From contig CALYPL010000010.1 in the NCBI GenBank assembly GCA_945273835.1, positions 25,229-89,228 of the forward strand: a stretch of 64,000 bases of DNA, in the 5' to 3' direction. Of this stretch, positions 44,615 to 54,080 are shown one piece after another. Both the position numbers and the translations under genes were made by a program. Source of the DNA: an uncultured Dysgonomonas sp. (GTDB lineage: Bacteria > Bacteroidota > Bacteroidia > Bacteroidales > Dysgonomonadaceae). Within the stretch, counting starts at the first letter, position 1. Each line of letters starts with the position of its first letter. The notes under the pieces are model-generated. The model ran no database searches. It had not been told where the DNA came from and worked only from the letters and a program-made list of their open reading frames with translations.

Positions 44615-47494
44615 TCAATGTCCCCAATCCGGGTCGTAAGATGACGAGCGACCCCGCTTTTCGTATTTCAGGTCTTGCAATAGTGACGATGATGCTCGCA
44701 ACGAAACGTAGTAGGATTTATATGGTCCGATGGGGATAAAGCTCGCCGAAAGAGACCAACAGTGCAAATTTCGGGTGAGCGTACAGTTCATATAAGCAAA
44801 CTTGCTACGATCGAAGTCATAACTTGTATTGAATGTAAAATTCCAATTCTTAGTAGGTTGCAGACTTCCGTTTATACCGAAGTTATGAGTAAGTTTGCGT
44901 TTGTACTCATTCTTGTATTTTTCTAATTGCGAACTGTAAGCATAGTTAGCCGAATAGTTGAATGAAAGATTCCATCTCACTTCATTTTTCAGGTAACCAT
45001 CTTCATCGTATTGACTGTCGTCTTTCTTCTTGGCAAATTTACTGGTATGCTCACCATCAGATTCAGCCTTTTCATTCTGTCCGTATCCGGCATAAGGGTC
45101 TTTTTTCTTGTCTGACTTATCTGATGTCGATTTTTCATTGTTTTTACCAAACCACTTATTAAAGGTATCCTGATTTATTGATGGCGATATAGAGAAACCT
45201 GTTCGCATCAATCGTCCGAAACCTCCGCCATGCGAAATACGCATTCTGTTTACTCTTATAAGCCTGTCATTCTCAGGATTGCCATCCACACTTGAGACAC
45301 GGTTATACAGATATGGATCCCACACGGCATTAACATTGACTGTTAATGACTTACTGAGTTTCAATCGCAAATTGGTATTAATGTCGCTCCATTTCATGGA
45401 GTCAGCCATCATATTATAACTGAACCCTATTCCCAAATTATCAATCAGGCTTATGATCTTAGTTCCTGTTATAGTGTCGCTTTGAGACTTCACTTTCATT
45501 TCAACATTGTTCTCGAAGCTAAAATTTATCATTCCGGCTTTTCCTGATGGCGCTGTACCAAACATACCATTCTGGAATGGCGAGTATTTCTGAAATTGCT
45601 CGCGTCCGGCAGCGTCATAATAATGCAAGGTTTCATAAAAACCGTATCTTGCTGCAGAGAAATCAGGGGTATAGCTCAAACTGATGTTCGGTGTAAATAC
45701 GTGACGGATAGCTTGAATCTTTTTTCCTCCGATCAGCGGCTTGTAAAATCCATATAACTTGGTCTGAAAACCTAAGGAGAAGCTATAATCGTAAACACGA
45801 TTGAATTGATTGATGGTATCTACTACTGCAATAGTATTTGTACGCGGATCCCAGTCTTTCTTTATTTTATTTGTGTACCATCGTTCTGTATAATTGAATG
45901 ATGGGGTAATATTCAGATAATTAAACAAGTTGAATGTAGCTGATACGGGTATGTTGTGCTTCATTGCATGCTCCCATTCACTTATCCCCGATTTTAACAA
46001 TCTGTTTTCTTTTGTGTTGATGCTATTTCTGAAATCTCCTGTATAGCTCAACTGTATTTTTTCATACCATTTTTCTTCTCCGGCTGACTCTTTTCTCTTG
46101 AAAGGATAAATACGGCTCATGGTCATAGTCAGGTTAGGCAATGTCATCGCTATGGTCGAATCTCTCATATTTTGATTAACACTTGCCGACGCATTAAATG
46201 ACCATGGCGAATTGGGTATCCGTTGATTCAGGTTTATTGTTGAACTTGCGTTCGTTGTTGTATTAGAGACCGGATTATATATTTCGTTCAGACTATGCCT
46301 GTTATAGGAACTGGTTCTGAAGTTTACGCTTGCGGACAAGGTTCTGAACATATCTTTTTTAGGGTCTTGCTGATGAGACCAAGATATATTGATGTCTTTG
46401 GCAACAGAATAGTCGCGGGGTATTTCTTTATCTCCTAATTTTGTGACCAAATATCCCAGGTTGAAATTGCCTGAATATTTATATCTCTTGCGATATGATG
46501 ACTGTGCATTCAATCCCCACGAACCTTTTGTGTATATTTCTCCTGTCAGTTTAAGGTCAATATAATCATTAATGGCAAAATAATAACCTCCATCTCTCAA
46601 GCTATAGCCACGTTCAAGTTCAGTACCGATACTTGGCATAATTACTCCTGAAGAATATTTTTTCGAGAAAGGAAAGAACCCGAACGGAATGGCAAAAGGC
46701 AGAGGCAAATCTTCAATAACAAGATATGCAGGACCTGTAACAATCCGTTTTCCCGGCTCTACTTTTGCTTTTGTTAGATTCAGGTAAAAATGAGGATGCT
46801 CATGATCGTCGCAGGTGGTATATCTGCCATTTTGAATATAAATGGTATTGTCGGGATTCATTTTTGCTTTATCAGCTACTACATGCCCCTCGCCCTGTTC
46901 AGTTATTGTAGTTTGACTAAAACCTTTTTTTGTTCTGAAATTGTAACGCATCGTTTTAGATTCGTAATCGGTTCCGCCATCATTAAATACAGGATAACCG
47001 AATTCTTGACCAATGGAGTCCCTGCCGAATGTAGCTTTAACAACACTACTATCTACACTCATAGATATTTTTTCGGCTTTTAATGATATTGGCTTCGGTG
47101 TATTATACATGACTTCCGCTTTTCCGTAAAGAAATGCCCAATCATTAGTACCGATGAGCGAATCATCCGATTTATAATACACGATTGCGTCAAGTACAGG
47201 TTTCTTAGCCGGAATGCTATCTTGCTGTATTGAATCTTTTTTCAGTACAAGAGAATCTGTAAGAGGGTTTAAGGTATCTGATTTGACCTTGATTGAATCG
47301 TATGTGTATAACGAGTCTGTATACAACGGACGAGCTAATTTTGTCTTAAGTGATTGTGCCTTCTCAAGCCGTACTGTATCTTTATCTACCGTTCGAGTAT
47401 CCTGATGAATTATATATTTATTCTGCGCCGCAAAAAATGGGGTCGAGAATAAAATTATTAAAGTTATGTATATAAGTATCCGTAATTTTCTCAT
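44615..47494 (-). CDS. LPS-assembly outer membrane protein LptD-like (OstA)
   Basis: A 959-residue outer-membrane protein. A signal peptide (MRKLRILIYITLIILFSTPFFAA) is followed by a Ser/Asp/Lys-rich linker, an OstA-type beta-jellyroll segment (about 100-230, with AEKISMSVDSSVV and YIQNGRYTTCDDHEHPHF), then LPLPFAIPFGFFPF and a large barrel to the C-terminus. LptD forms the gate that inserts LPS in the outer leaflet, so it is the end point for the glycan/lipid A genes of this window. The ATG at 47494 gives the clean signal peptide; an upstream TTG (47512) is unlikely. An Asp/Lys/Ser-rich periplasmic or loop insert (about 775-830) is noticeable. Confidence 0.88.
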   Translation of the reverse strand: MRKLRILIYITLIILFSTPFFAAQNKYIIHQDTRTVDKDTVRLEKAQSLKTKLARPLYTDSLYTYDSIKVKSDTLNPLTDSLVLKKDSIQQDSIPAKKPVLDAIVYYKSDDSLIGTNDWAFLYGKAEVMYNTPKPISLKAEKISMSVDSSVVKATFGRDSIGQEFGYPVFNDGGTDYESKTMRYNFRTKKGFSQTTITEQGEGHVVADKAKMNPDNTIYIQNGRYTTCDDHEHPHFYLNLTKAKVEPGKRIVTGPAYLVIEDLPLPFAIPFGFFPFSKKYSSGVIMPSIGTELERGYSLRDGGYYFAINDYIDLKLTGEIYTKGSWGLNAQSSYRKRYKYSGNFNLGYLVTKLGDKEIPRDYSVAKDINISWSHQQDPKKDMFRTLSASVNFRTSSYNRHSLNEIYNPVSNTTTNASSTINLNQRIPNSPWSFNASASVNQNMRDSTIAMTLPNLTMTMSRIYPFKRKESAGEEKWYEKIQLSYTGDFRNSINTKENRLLKSGISEWEHAMKHNIPVSATFNLFNYLNITPSFNYTERWYTNKIKKDWDPRTNTIAVVDTINQFNRVYDYSFSLGFQTKLYGFYKPLIGGKKIQAIRHVFTPNISLSYTPDFSAARYGFYETLHYYDAAGREQFQKYSPFQNGMFGTAPSGKAGMINFSFENNVEMKVKSQSDTITGTKIISLIDNLGIGFSYNMMADSMKWSDINTNLRLKLSKSLTVNVNAVWDPYLYNRVSSVDGNPENDRLIRVNRMRISHGGGFGRLMRTGFSISPSINQDTFNKWFGKNNEKSTSDKSDKKKDPYAGYGQNEKAESDGEHTSKFAKKKDDSQYDEDGYLKNEVRWNLSFNYSANYAYSSQLEKYKNEYKRKLTHNFGINGSLQPTKNWNFTFNTSYDFDRSKFAYMNCTLTRNLHCWSLSASFIPIGPYKSYYVSLRASSSLLQDLKYEKRGRSSSYDPDWGH

Positions 47495-47525
47495 CAATGA
47501 GACGCTAAACAAAGATATTTGGGTG

Positions 47526-47533
47526 CAAAACTA
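47526..47533 (-). promoter_or_regulatory. possible -7 element for the LptD-like gene
   Basis: CAAAACTA on the plus strand reads TAGTTTTG on the minus strand, an exact TAnnTTTG 32 bases before the ATG at 47494. It is in the 335-base divergent gap (47495-47829), which is otherwise AT-rich with no open frame I would call. Confidence 0.4.
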
Positions 47534-47788
47534 ATCATTTAAAAAAGAAAAGCGTAAAAAAGACATATTAAAAAGTGTCAGAATTTAGCTCGAAACAGCA
47601 TCTTTCAAAAGTTTAACGTCATAATTGATGTATTTTTTTCTACTTAGAGTCAGAAAAAATTTATAATTGATAAAAAGCTATTTAAACCAACTATGTATTT
47701 GCGCAAAGTTCATATTATCAATTCATAATACTGAGTTTGTTATAAAAGCAATATTGGAGCGTAAAGGATTAGATTTGAAAAAAAAATG

Positions 47789-47796
47789 TATTTTTG
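47789..47796 (+). promoter_or_regulatory. possible -7 element for the 858-residue barrel gene
   Basis: TATTTTTG, an exact TAnnTTTG, lies 34 bases before the ATG at 47830. A TTTG at 47774-47777 is too close to be the -33. Confidence 0.4.
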
Positions 47797-47829
47797 CATC
47801 CCGTCGTTAATTTTAATTAATCATACCTG

Positions 47830-50406
47830 ATGCACAACAAAATATTTCACAGCTTATATTTATTAATCATTACAATCTACATATTCAGCGTTCAATCTGT
47901 TTATGCTCAGAAACCCGAAATTATTGATTCAATTTTGCCTGTTAAATTAGGCAGTATTGTAAAAAAATCTGTATATGGTGGTCAATTCAAACAATCAGGA
48001 TCATTTTACAGCTATTTATGGGGACAACATTATGGTTCGTTGTATTACAAACCCGTATCTGTCAAATCGGTATCGTTAGAGTCGTTATTCGGCGGGTTAT
48101 CCATTAAAGCACAAGTACCCAAGTTACACGGTCTTGTTTTGGAAAGCAAAAACAACGATTTGTTTTTCCTCAGGCCTTTGGGTGGTTCGACAATATTTAT
48201 GGAATCGAACTTTTTTCGGAAATCTTATGTACGAAGCGAATTCAAAAACACGTATATCGGCGATTTTATTGGAGAGGCTTATACAATTGTTCATCCATTC
48301 ACATTTGTCGTAGCTGATAAAATGGCTACTTCTTTATCGTTGCCGTCTACTGTTCCACATATTGTTTATATGTCTGAAAGTCATTCTTGCGACACGATCG
48401 CCGATGGTAGCAATCTGCTTAATAAGTTGGTCAGCGTATCGCAATTGCCATCAATAGATGAGCAACGATCATTATCTTCTGTCGATCAGCTTTTAGATAA
48501 GTTACACGCAGATAATAACAATAAAATTAACGAATCATTGTACGTCAGAACTCGATTATTCGATATGCTGGTCGGTGATTGGAATAAGATACCTGAATCT
48601 TGGTATTGGGAGGCGTCACAATCGGACAATGTTACAATGTATGATCCTTTAGTGATAGACCGCAGTCATAGTTTCACTAAGGTTGACGGTATATTTTTCA
48701 AGACATTAATTCATGCTTTAGGACTGAATTTTATAGACGATTATACTGCACGCATTAAAAACACTAAGAATTTCAACAAATTAGGTTATCCTTTGGATAT
48801 TGCATTGACACAATCGTGCAATGAAGATGTATGGATTAATGAGGCCAAGTATATTCAACAAAATTTAACGGATCAGAAAATAGATGAAGCCTTTAAATTA
48901 CTGCCTTCTGAAATGCAAGATGATCATGCTTCCATCATCAGAGCAAATTTAAAAGATAGGCTTAACGATCTCGTTCAGATAGCAACTGATTATTATCTTG
49001 AATTGCAAAAGACACCTGTGATTACGGGTACTAATCAAGCTGACAGATTTGTTATAAATGAAGATAAAGATCATAATCTCAATATTAGCCGATACAATCT
49101 TCAGACCAATAAACCGGAATTTGAACAAAGTTATTCGGCTAAAAAGACTAAAGAAATATGGCTTTACGGACTTGATGGTAATGACAGTTTTGAGATTAAC
49201 AAAAAGTATAACACCATACCGTTGGTGGTTATAGGGGGGAATGGTAAAAATGAATATCATGTTGAAAACGGGCATAAAACATCGGTATTTGAACCTAATT
49301 CTGAAAAAGAAAGGTTAGACTCACTGTCTAATATAAAAACGGTTTTTCCTAAAAATGCTGAAAATGTATTGGCTTATAATTATGAACGGCTTAGACATAC
49401 GAATGTGACTGTGACACCAATCGGCATATATGACTCCGATCTTGGATTGAACTTAGGTACTTCAGTAGCATACACCACATACGGATTTGGTCGAAGCCCT
49501 TATACAAGCCGTCATCAGTTCAGTTACGATTATGTGAACGGATTAACTTATCAGGGTATTTTCCCCGATTATGACAATAAACGCAGCTTTCATATATTGG
49601 CATTTATAGGCAGCCCTGCATATTTCTCCAACTTCTTCGGGTTTGGTAATCAAACTCCCGGATATAAGGATGAAAAGAAAAAATATAATCGTGCCAATAT
49701 TCATAAATATGCTGTCACACCTGCTATCTATTATACAATAGACAAAACTCAGGAAACATTTTTAGCTACCTCACTTCAAGCCATTAAAGTAAGCAACCCC
49801 AAAGGACGTGACAGATTTATAAATCAAATTTACGAAGACGGAAACAGCATCTATGATTCTAAGTTCTATTTAGACGTCAATGCTAATTATAAACTAAAGA
49901 AGAACACAAATTCTTTTATCGCTAAATATAAGGCCGAAGCATCGGCAGGATGGGTTATCAATATAGGTGATCCCGCTAAAAACTATCCGTATCTATCTGC
50001 CAACTTGGGTGCTGATTTTAAGATTACAGACCGCATAACATTCGCCACGCTGATGAAAGGGAAAAAAATAATGACTGATAAGTTTGAATTTTTTCAATCG
50101 GCGACAACTGAGTTGAGAGGTTTCCGAAATAATCGGTTCATTGGTAAAAGTTCTTTCTATCAGTATTCTGACATACGGCTTGATATGGGTAAATTACATA
50201 ATCCTTTTACATCGTTGCTTTATGGTGTATTTGTGGGTGTAGATTACGGTCGGGTTTGGTATCCTAATGAAGATTCGAATAAATGGTATTCGTCATACGG
50301 AGGAGGTTTTTGGTTAACTGTTTTCAAAAATTTCACGGGTAAGTTTTCCTACTTCGCATCAAGCGACACGGGACGGTTTACATTCACATTAGGAATGGGT
50401 TTCTAA
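47830..50406 (+). CDS. outer membrane barrel protein related to Bacteroidetes phosphoesterase/BamA-like fusions
   Basis: An 858-residue protein with a signal peptide (MHNKIFHSLYLLIITIYIFS...VYA). The middle carries RTRLFDMLVGDWNKIPESWYW (about 240-260) and KKTKEIWLYGLDGNDSFEI (about 440-458), both hallmarks of large Bacteroidetes proteins that I remember as metallophosphatase plus Omp85-like fusions. The last 350 residues are a predicted barrel ending in GKFSYFASSDTGRFTFTLGMGF. The N-terminal phosphoesterase domain is absent: residues 25-230 contain no metal-binding motif. The usual GDWDRHxxQW-like stretch reads GDWNKIPESWYW here, so the Arg-His pair is lost. The role is unknown; an outer-membrane transport or assembly function is possible. 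Convergent with the M3 peptidase gene (18-base gap). Confidence 0.7.
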   Translation: MHNKIFHSLYLLIITIYIFSVQSVYAQKPEIIDSILPVKLGSIVKKSVYGGQFKQSGSFYSYLWGQHYGSLYYKPVSVKSVSLESLFGGLSIKAQVPKLHGLVLESKNNDLFFLRPLGGSTIFMESNFFRKSYVRSEFKNTYIGDFIGEAYTIVHPFTFVVADKMATSLSLPSTVPHIVYMSESHSCDTIADGSNLLNKLVSVSQLPSIDEQRSLSSVDQLLDKLHADNNNKINESLYVRTRLFDMLVGDWNKIPESWYWEASQSDNVTMYDPLVIDRSHSFTKVDGIFFKTLIHALGLNFIDDYTARIKNTKNFNKLGYPLDIALTQSCNEDVWINEAKYIQQNLTDQKIDEAFKLLPSEMQDDHASIIRANLKDRLNDLVQIATDYYLELQKTPVITGTNQADRFVINEDKDHNLNISRYNLQTNKPEFEQSYSAKKTKEIWLYGLDGNDSFEINKKYNTIPLVVIGGNGKNEYHVENGHKTSVFEPNSEKERLDSLSNIKTVFPKNAENVLAYNYERLRHTNVTVTPIGIYDSDLGLNLGTSVAYTTYGFGRSPYTSRHQFSYDYVNGLTYQGIFPDYDNKRSFHILAFIGSPAYFSNFFGFGNQTPGYKDEKKKYNRANIHKYAVTPAIYYTIDKTQETFLATSLQAIKVSNPKGRDRFINQIYEDGNSIYDSKFYLDVNANYKLKKNTNSFIAKYKAEASAGWVINIGDPAKNYPYLSANLGADFKITDRITFATLMKGKKIMTDKFEFFQSATTELRGFRNNRFIGKSSFYQYSDIRLDMGKLHNPFTSLLYGVFVGVDYGRVWYPNEDSNKWYSSYGGGFWLTVFKNFTGKFSYFASSDTGRFTFTLGMGF

Positions 50407-50424
50407 ACCGCCCCATATACTTGA

Positions 50425-52488
50425 TTATCTTTTTATCTGATTGCGTTCGAGCAAGGCATCAACGGTCGGTTTCTGCCCACGGAATTTAATATAAAGGCAC
50501 ATCGGGTCTTCAGTATCTCCTCTTTCCAGAATATTCTTACGGAATGCACCTGCTACTTTTTTATTAAAGATGCCTTCTTTCTTAAAAACGGAGAACGCAT
50601 CCGCATCCAGCACTTCAGCCCATTTATAGCCGTAATATCCGGCAGCATATCCACCTGAAAATATGTGTCCGAATGAAGCGGACATATTAGTATCAGGTAC
50701 GATAGGCAATAAAGCCGTTTTACTCATCACGTTATTTTCAAAATCTAAGATATCTCCGTTATAAGGTTCTTTCAGGGTATGCCAAGCCATATCAAGATAG
50801 CCGAACGATAATTGACGGTAGCAGAAATAACCTGCATTGTAATTAGCGGCATCTACTAATTTTTGCACTAAATCGGCAGGTATTTTCTCTCCTGTTTTAT
50901 AATGTTTCGCAAAACTGTCCAGATATTCCTTCTCTGTCAGCCAATTTTCCATTATCTGTGATGGAAGTTCCACAAAATCATGTTCCACATTAGTGCCTGA
51001 CAAAGATTCGTAATGACATTCAGTCAGCATGCCATGTAAAGCATGACCGAATTCATGCAGAAACGTTTCTACCTCATCAAAGGTTAACAGTGCCGGTATG
51101 TTATCGGTCGGACGGGTAAAATTCATGACAATTGAGACATGGGGACGTGAATCCTGATTATTTTCGTCAAAATATTGCCCTTTAAACTCGGTCATCCATG
51201 CTCCCTGACGTTTGCCCTCGCGAGGATGAAAGTCTGTAAACAGCACTGCGATAAATTTACCGTTTTCATCTAAAACATTGAATGCTTCGACTTCATGATG
51301 GTAAACAGGGATTTCTGTATTCTTATGGAAAGTTATTCCGTATAATTTTGTCGCAAGTCCGAAAACTCCTTTTTTAACATTCTCCAATTCAAAATATGGA
51401 CGTACTAATTCATCGTTGACACTATATTTCGTATCCTTTAGCTTTTCTGAATAGTAAGACCAATCCCAAGGCTGAAGATCAATAGTTTTACCTTCTAAGT
51501 CAACGGCGAATTTTTCAACTTGTTTAACATCTTCATGAGCTGCTGTTCCATACGCTTCGAATAGTTCGTCGAGCAATCCGTAAACATTTGCTTTATTGCG
51601 AGCCATTTTATCACGCAAGGCATATGCGGCATAATCGGAATATCCCAATAGTTTTGCTATCTCAAGGCGAACCGCTATTATTGCTTTTACATTCTCCCTA
51701 TTATCAAATTCTCCGCCTTTGATACATCTTGTATTATAAGCCAGATATAATTTCTTTCGCAATTCAGCACTTTCAGCGTATTTCATAAAAGCAATATAAC
51801 TTGGAGCTGAAAGGTCGAAAAGCCATCCACTTTTATCTTTCGACTTCGCTTTTACCTGAGCCGCATCTCTTACGCTTTGAGGTAATCCGGCTAAATCATT
51901 TTCGTTCGTAAGCAACATTTCGAACTTATTGCTTTCTTTTAAGGTATTCTGTCCAAACTCTAATGTTAATTGGCTAAGCTTTGCAGAGAGTTCTTTGTAT
52001 TTTTCGCGGTCCTTACCTGATAATGTGGCTCCGCTGTCTTCAAAACCCCGATAAATCTTTTCAGTCAATCTCATCTGTTCAGGATTCATGTCGTCTTCAA
52101 GCCGACCATCATAGACTGATTTAATCCGGTTAAAAAGAGACTCGTTCAGGTATATGTTATTATAGTGTTCCGACAGTTGAGGTTGAATTTCTTTGGAGAT
52201 CTTCATCATTTCATCATCGCTCTCAGCGCTTAATAAATTGAAAAAAACGGATGTTACTCGAGATAGAAGTCTTCCCGACTTTTCAAAAGCAGCAATCGTA
52301 TTATCAAATGTTGGAGATAGTTCTGAATTTGTTATATCTTCAATCTCTATATTATGTTTCTCAATACCTTTCTTTATAGCTGGTATATAATGCTCATTTT
52401 TTATTAAATCAAAAGGAGGTGTGCCATGCGGAGTGTTGTATTCTGAAAGAAAAGGATTTTCTGATAAGTTATTTTTTAAATTAGCCAT
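50425..52488 (-). CDS. dcp: M3-family metallopeptidase (peptidyl-dipeptidase Dcp-like)
   Basis: A 687-residue zinc peptidase. The HExxH motif is in FLHEFGHALHGML (about 475-487), with the third zinc ligand Glu in the following helix (GTNVEHDFVELPSQIMENW). The N-terminal half is helical, as in thimet-type peptidases. PNPFLSEYNTPHGTPPFDLI and GGYAAGYYGYKWAEVLDADAF fit peptidyl-dipeptidase Dcp better than oligopeptidase A. There is no signal peptide, so it is probably cytoplasmic. It would remove C-terminal dipeptides from oligopeptides, complementing pepD. A possible small RNA or leader lies in the gap upstream. Confidence 0.92.
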   Translation of the reverse strand: MANLKNNLSENPFLSEYNTPHGTPPFDLIKNEHYIPAIKKGIEKHNIEIEDITNSELSPTFDNTIAAFEKSGRLLSRVTSVFFNLLSAESDDEMMKISKEIQPQLSEHYNNIYLNESLFNRIKSVYDGRLEDDMNPEQMRLTEKIYRGFEDSGATLSGKDREKYKELSAKLSQLTLEFGQNTLKESNKFEMLLTNENDLAGLPQSVRDAAQVKAKSKDKSGWLFDLSAPSYIAFMKYAESAELRKKLYLAYNTRCIKGGEFDNRENVKAIIAVRLEIAKLLGYSDYAAYALRDKMARNKANVYGLLDELFEAYGTAAHEDVKQVEKFAVDLEGKTIDLQPWDWSYYSEKLKDTKYSVNDELVRPYFELENVKKGVFGLATKLYGITFHKNTEIPVYHHEVEAFNVLDENGKFIAVLFTDFHPREGKRQGAWMTEFKGQYFDENNQDSRPHVSIVMNFTRPTDNIPALLTFDEVETFLHEFGHALHGMLTECHYESLSGTNVEHDFVELPSQIMENWLTEKEYLDSFAKHYKTGEKIPADLVQKLVDAANYNAGYFCYRQLSFGYLDMAWHTLKEPYNGDILDFENNVMSKTALLPIVPDTNMSASFGHIFSGGYAAGYYGYKWAEVLDADAFSVFKKEGIFNKKVAGAFRKNILERGDTEDPMCLYIKFRGQKPTVDALLERNQIKR

Positions 52489-52652
52489 AGTAATATATAA
52501 TTGAAATTATTAATCCGTATATTCAAAAACATTGTTATACTTGTAAAAGTACAAATATTTTTTTAGCTAAATTATCGTATCTGTTATCTCTAAAAAACGT
52601 AGTGCAAGACGTGCTCAGGAAGGGTGTAATCCAAATTTATTCGTTGGCTACT

Positions 52653-52696
52653 AAAAAAGAAAAACCGGCGTGGCTTATATCACATAAGTACACCGG
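52653..52696 (-). terminator. minus-strand intrinsic terminator upstream of dcp
   Basis: On the minus strand CCGGTG pairs with CGCCGG (one T-G pair) and CTTAT with ATAAG across a small internal loop, loop GTGAT, followed at once by TTTTTCTTTTTT. Its position, 165 bases before the dcp start, means that it ends a separate short transcript or acts inside a leader. Confidence 0.7.
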
Positions 52697-52903
52697 ATTA
52701 TCTTATCAAAGTTAATAATTATTTGTATGGCTTAAATACATTACAAAGTTCAATATAAATTCATCAAACCGCAATAGCATAAAGTAGTGATATTTATACA
52801 ATTTTATAGCTTAAAATAATTACCGGCTATTAGTATAACCTCTTTGAGTAAGTTCAATCCGTTAAGTTATTTAATATATTATCGTGTATTAAATAATAAT
52901 ATA
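52653..52903 (-). ncRNA. candidate small RNA or dcp leader (about 250 nt)
   Basis: The minus strand shows a promoter-like TATATTTG (52916-52909), then about 210 bases without an open frame, then a strong hairpin with T-tract. Start and end elements in the same orientation 250 bases apart are what an independent small RNA gene looks like. Inside, TAATTATT (about 52824-52831) can pair with AATAATTA (about 52722-52729), and TTGTAT with ATACAA, so a long, AT-rich rod-like fold is possible. A 6S-like RNA of the Bacteroidales type was considered, but I cannot verify it. The alternative is a dcp leader with a conditional terminator. The exact 5' end is an estimate. Confidence 0.4.
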
Positions 52904-52908
52904 TCAGA

Positions 52909-52916
52909 CAAATATA
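52909..52916 (-). promoter_or_regulatory. possible -7 element of the candidate small RNA
   Basis: CAAATATA on the plus strand reads TATATTTG on the minus strand, an exact TAnnTTTG. No clear TTTG is seen 19-21 bases further upstream. Confidence 0.4.
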
Positions 52917-53148
52917 CTCATACATCCATAAAATTTTCATCACAGTATTCAAAACCTATTATTGTATGTAATTAAACCATAAATCCACATGGAATATGAA
53001 AGACAAATAACTAAATAATAGTTTGATTATAAACAATCTAATCAATATCCCCCTGCTTTTTCCGGCTATAACAATCATTAATAACCTCAAAATATGTATC
53101 TTCGCATACTTTTAATTATTATGATAATTTTTTCACAGAATAAATAAC

Positions 53149-54051
53149 ATGCATACTTTCGATCTTTGTTGCATCGGGCATATAACCCTTGATAAAGTAG
53201 TCACTCCTTCAAATACTGTTCATATGCCCGGTGGTACCGCTTTTTACTGTTCATATGCAATAAATCATTTTAACGATATTGACTATCATCTTATAGCCGG
53301 TTTAGCAGAGTCAGAAATTGCTGTTGTTGAAAAAATGCGCTCCGATGGAATCAATGTTACTGTTGCCCCAAGTCGGAATTCTGTTTATTTTGAAAATATT
53401 TATGGTGATGATATCGACAACAGCCGGACTCAACGTGTATTAGCGAAAGCCGATCCATTCACCATTAATGAGTTAAAAGACACTCAAGCTAAAGTATATC
53501 TTTTAGGAGCATTACTGGCTGACGATTTTTCTGTTGATATAATCAAATATCTTTCTCAAAAAGGAAAAGTGGTTATAGATTCTCAAGGATATTTACGTGA
53601 GGTTCGTGATCAACAGGTTTTCGCGGTGGACTGGAAAGAGAAAAAGGAAGCCCTGAAATATGTGCACGCAATCAAAGTTAATGAATTAGAACTTAAATCG
53701 CTCACTGGCACTGATGATGTTGTTGAAGGAGGTAAAATGCTTTATGATTGGGGGGTAAAAGAAGTATTGATGACTTTTGGCAGCATGGGCTCCGTTATAT
53801 TTGATGGTAAGACGTATCATAAAATACCTGCCTACGTTCCCAAAACAGTTACGGATGCCACCGGATGTGGCGACACGTATCTTATCGGTTATCTTTATCA
53901 GCGCCTGAAAGGAGAAAATATTGATAAGGCCGGTAGTTTTGCTGCAGCTATGGCTACCATAAAACTTGAAACAATGGGACCATTCGACAAGACTAATGAA
54001 GATGTTGAATTAGTGCAACGTACAGCACCTAAGCACATTCCGATTCTCTAA
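53149..54051 (+). CDS. PfkB-family sugar/nucleoside kinase
   Basis: A 300-residue ribokinase-fold enzyme. The N-terminal IGHITLDKVVTPSNTVHMPGG contains the di-Gly substrate lid; the C-terminal PfkB signature is DATGCGDTYLIGYLYQRL, with the catalytic base Asp242 in GCGD (Cys replaces the usual Ala of GAGD). IKVNELELKSLTG is the conserved phosphate-side stretch. It phosphorylates an unknown sugar or nucleoside in the cytoplasm. It starts a rightward group with a GT39 membrane protein (29-base gap) and an RsmI-like methyltransferase. Confidence 0.87.
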   Translation: MHTFDLCCIGHITLDKVVTPSNTVHMPGGTAFYCSYAINHFNDIDYHLIAGLAESEIAVVEKMRSDGINVTVAPSRNSVYFENIYGDDIDNSRTQRVLAKADPFTINELKDTQAKVYLLGALLADDFSVDIIKYLSQKGKVVIDSQGYLREVRDQQVFAVDWKEKKEALKYVHAIKVNELELKSLTGTDDVVEGGKMLYDWGVKEVLMTFGSMGSVIFDGKTYHKIPAYVPKTVTDATGCGDTYLIGYLYQRLKGENIDKAGSFAAAMATIKLETMGPFDKTNEDVELVQRTAPKHIPIL

Positions 54052-54080
54052 AGGCATATAAACTTTATAAAAAGGCAAAG

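Larger units (their letters stand above)
52489..53148. other. 660-base intergenic region between dcp and the PfkB gene
   Basis: This is the largest noncoding stretch of the window. From left to right it holds about 165 bases before the dcp start with no clear element, a minus-strand terminator hairpin with T-tract (52653-52696), a 210-base AT-rich body, a minus-strand -7 element (52909-52916), and 230 AT-rich bases in which TATCTTCG (53097-53104) is a one-mismatch -7 candidate for the PfkB gene. No credible open frame was found. Confidence 0.5.
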
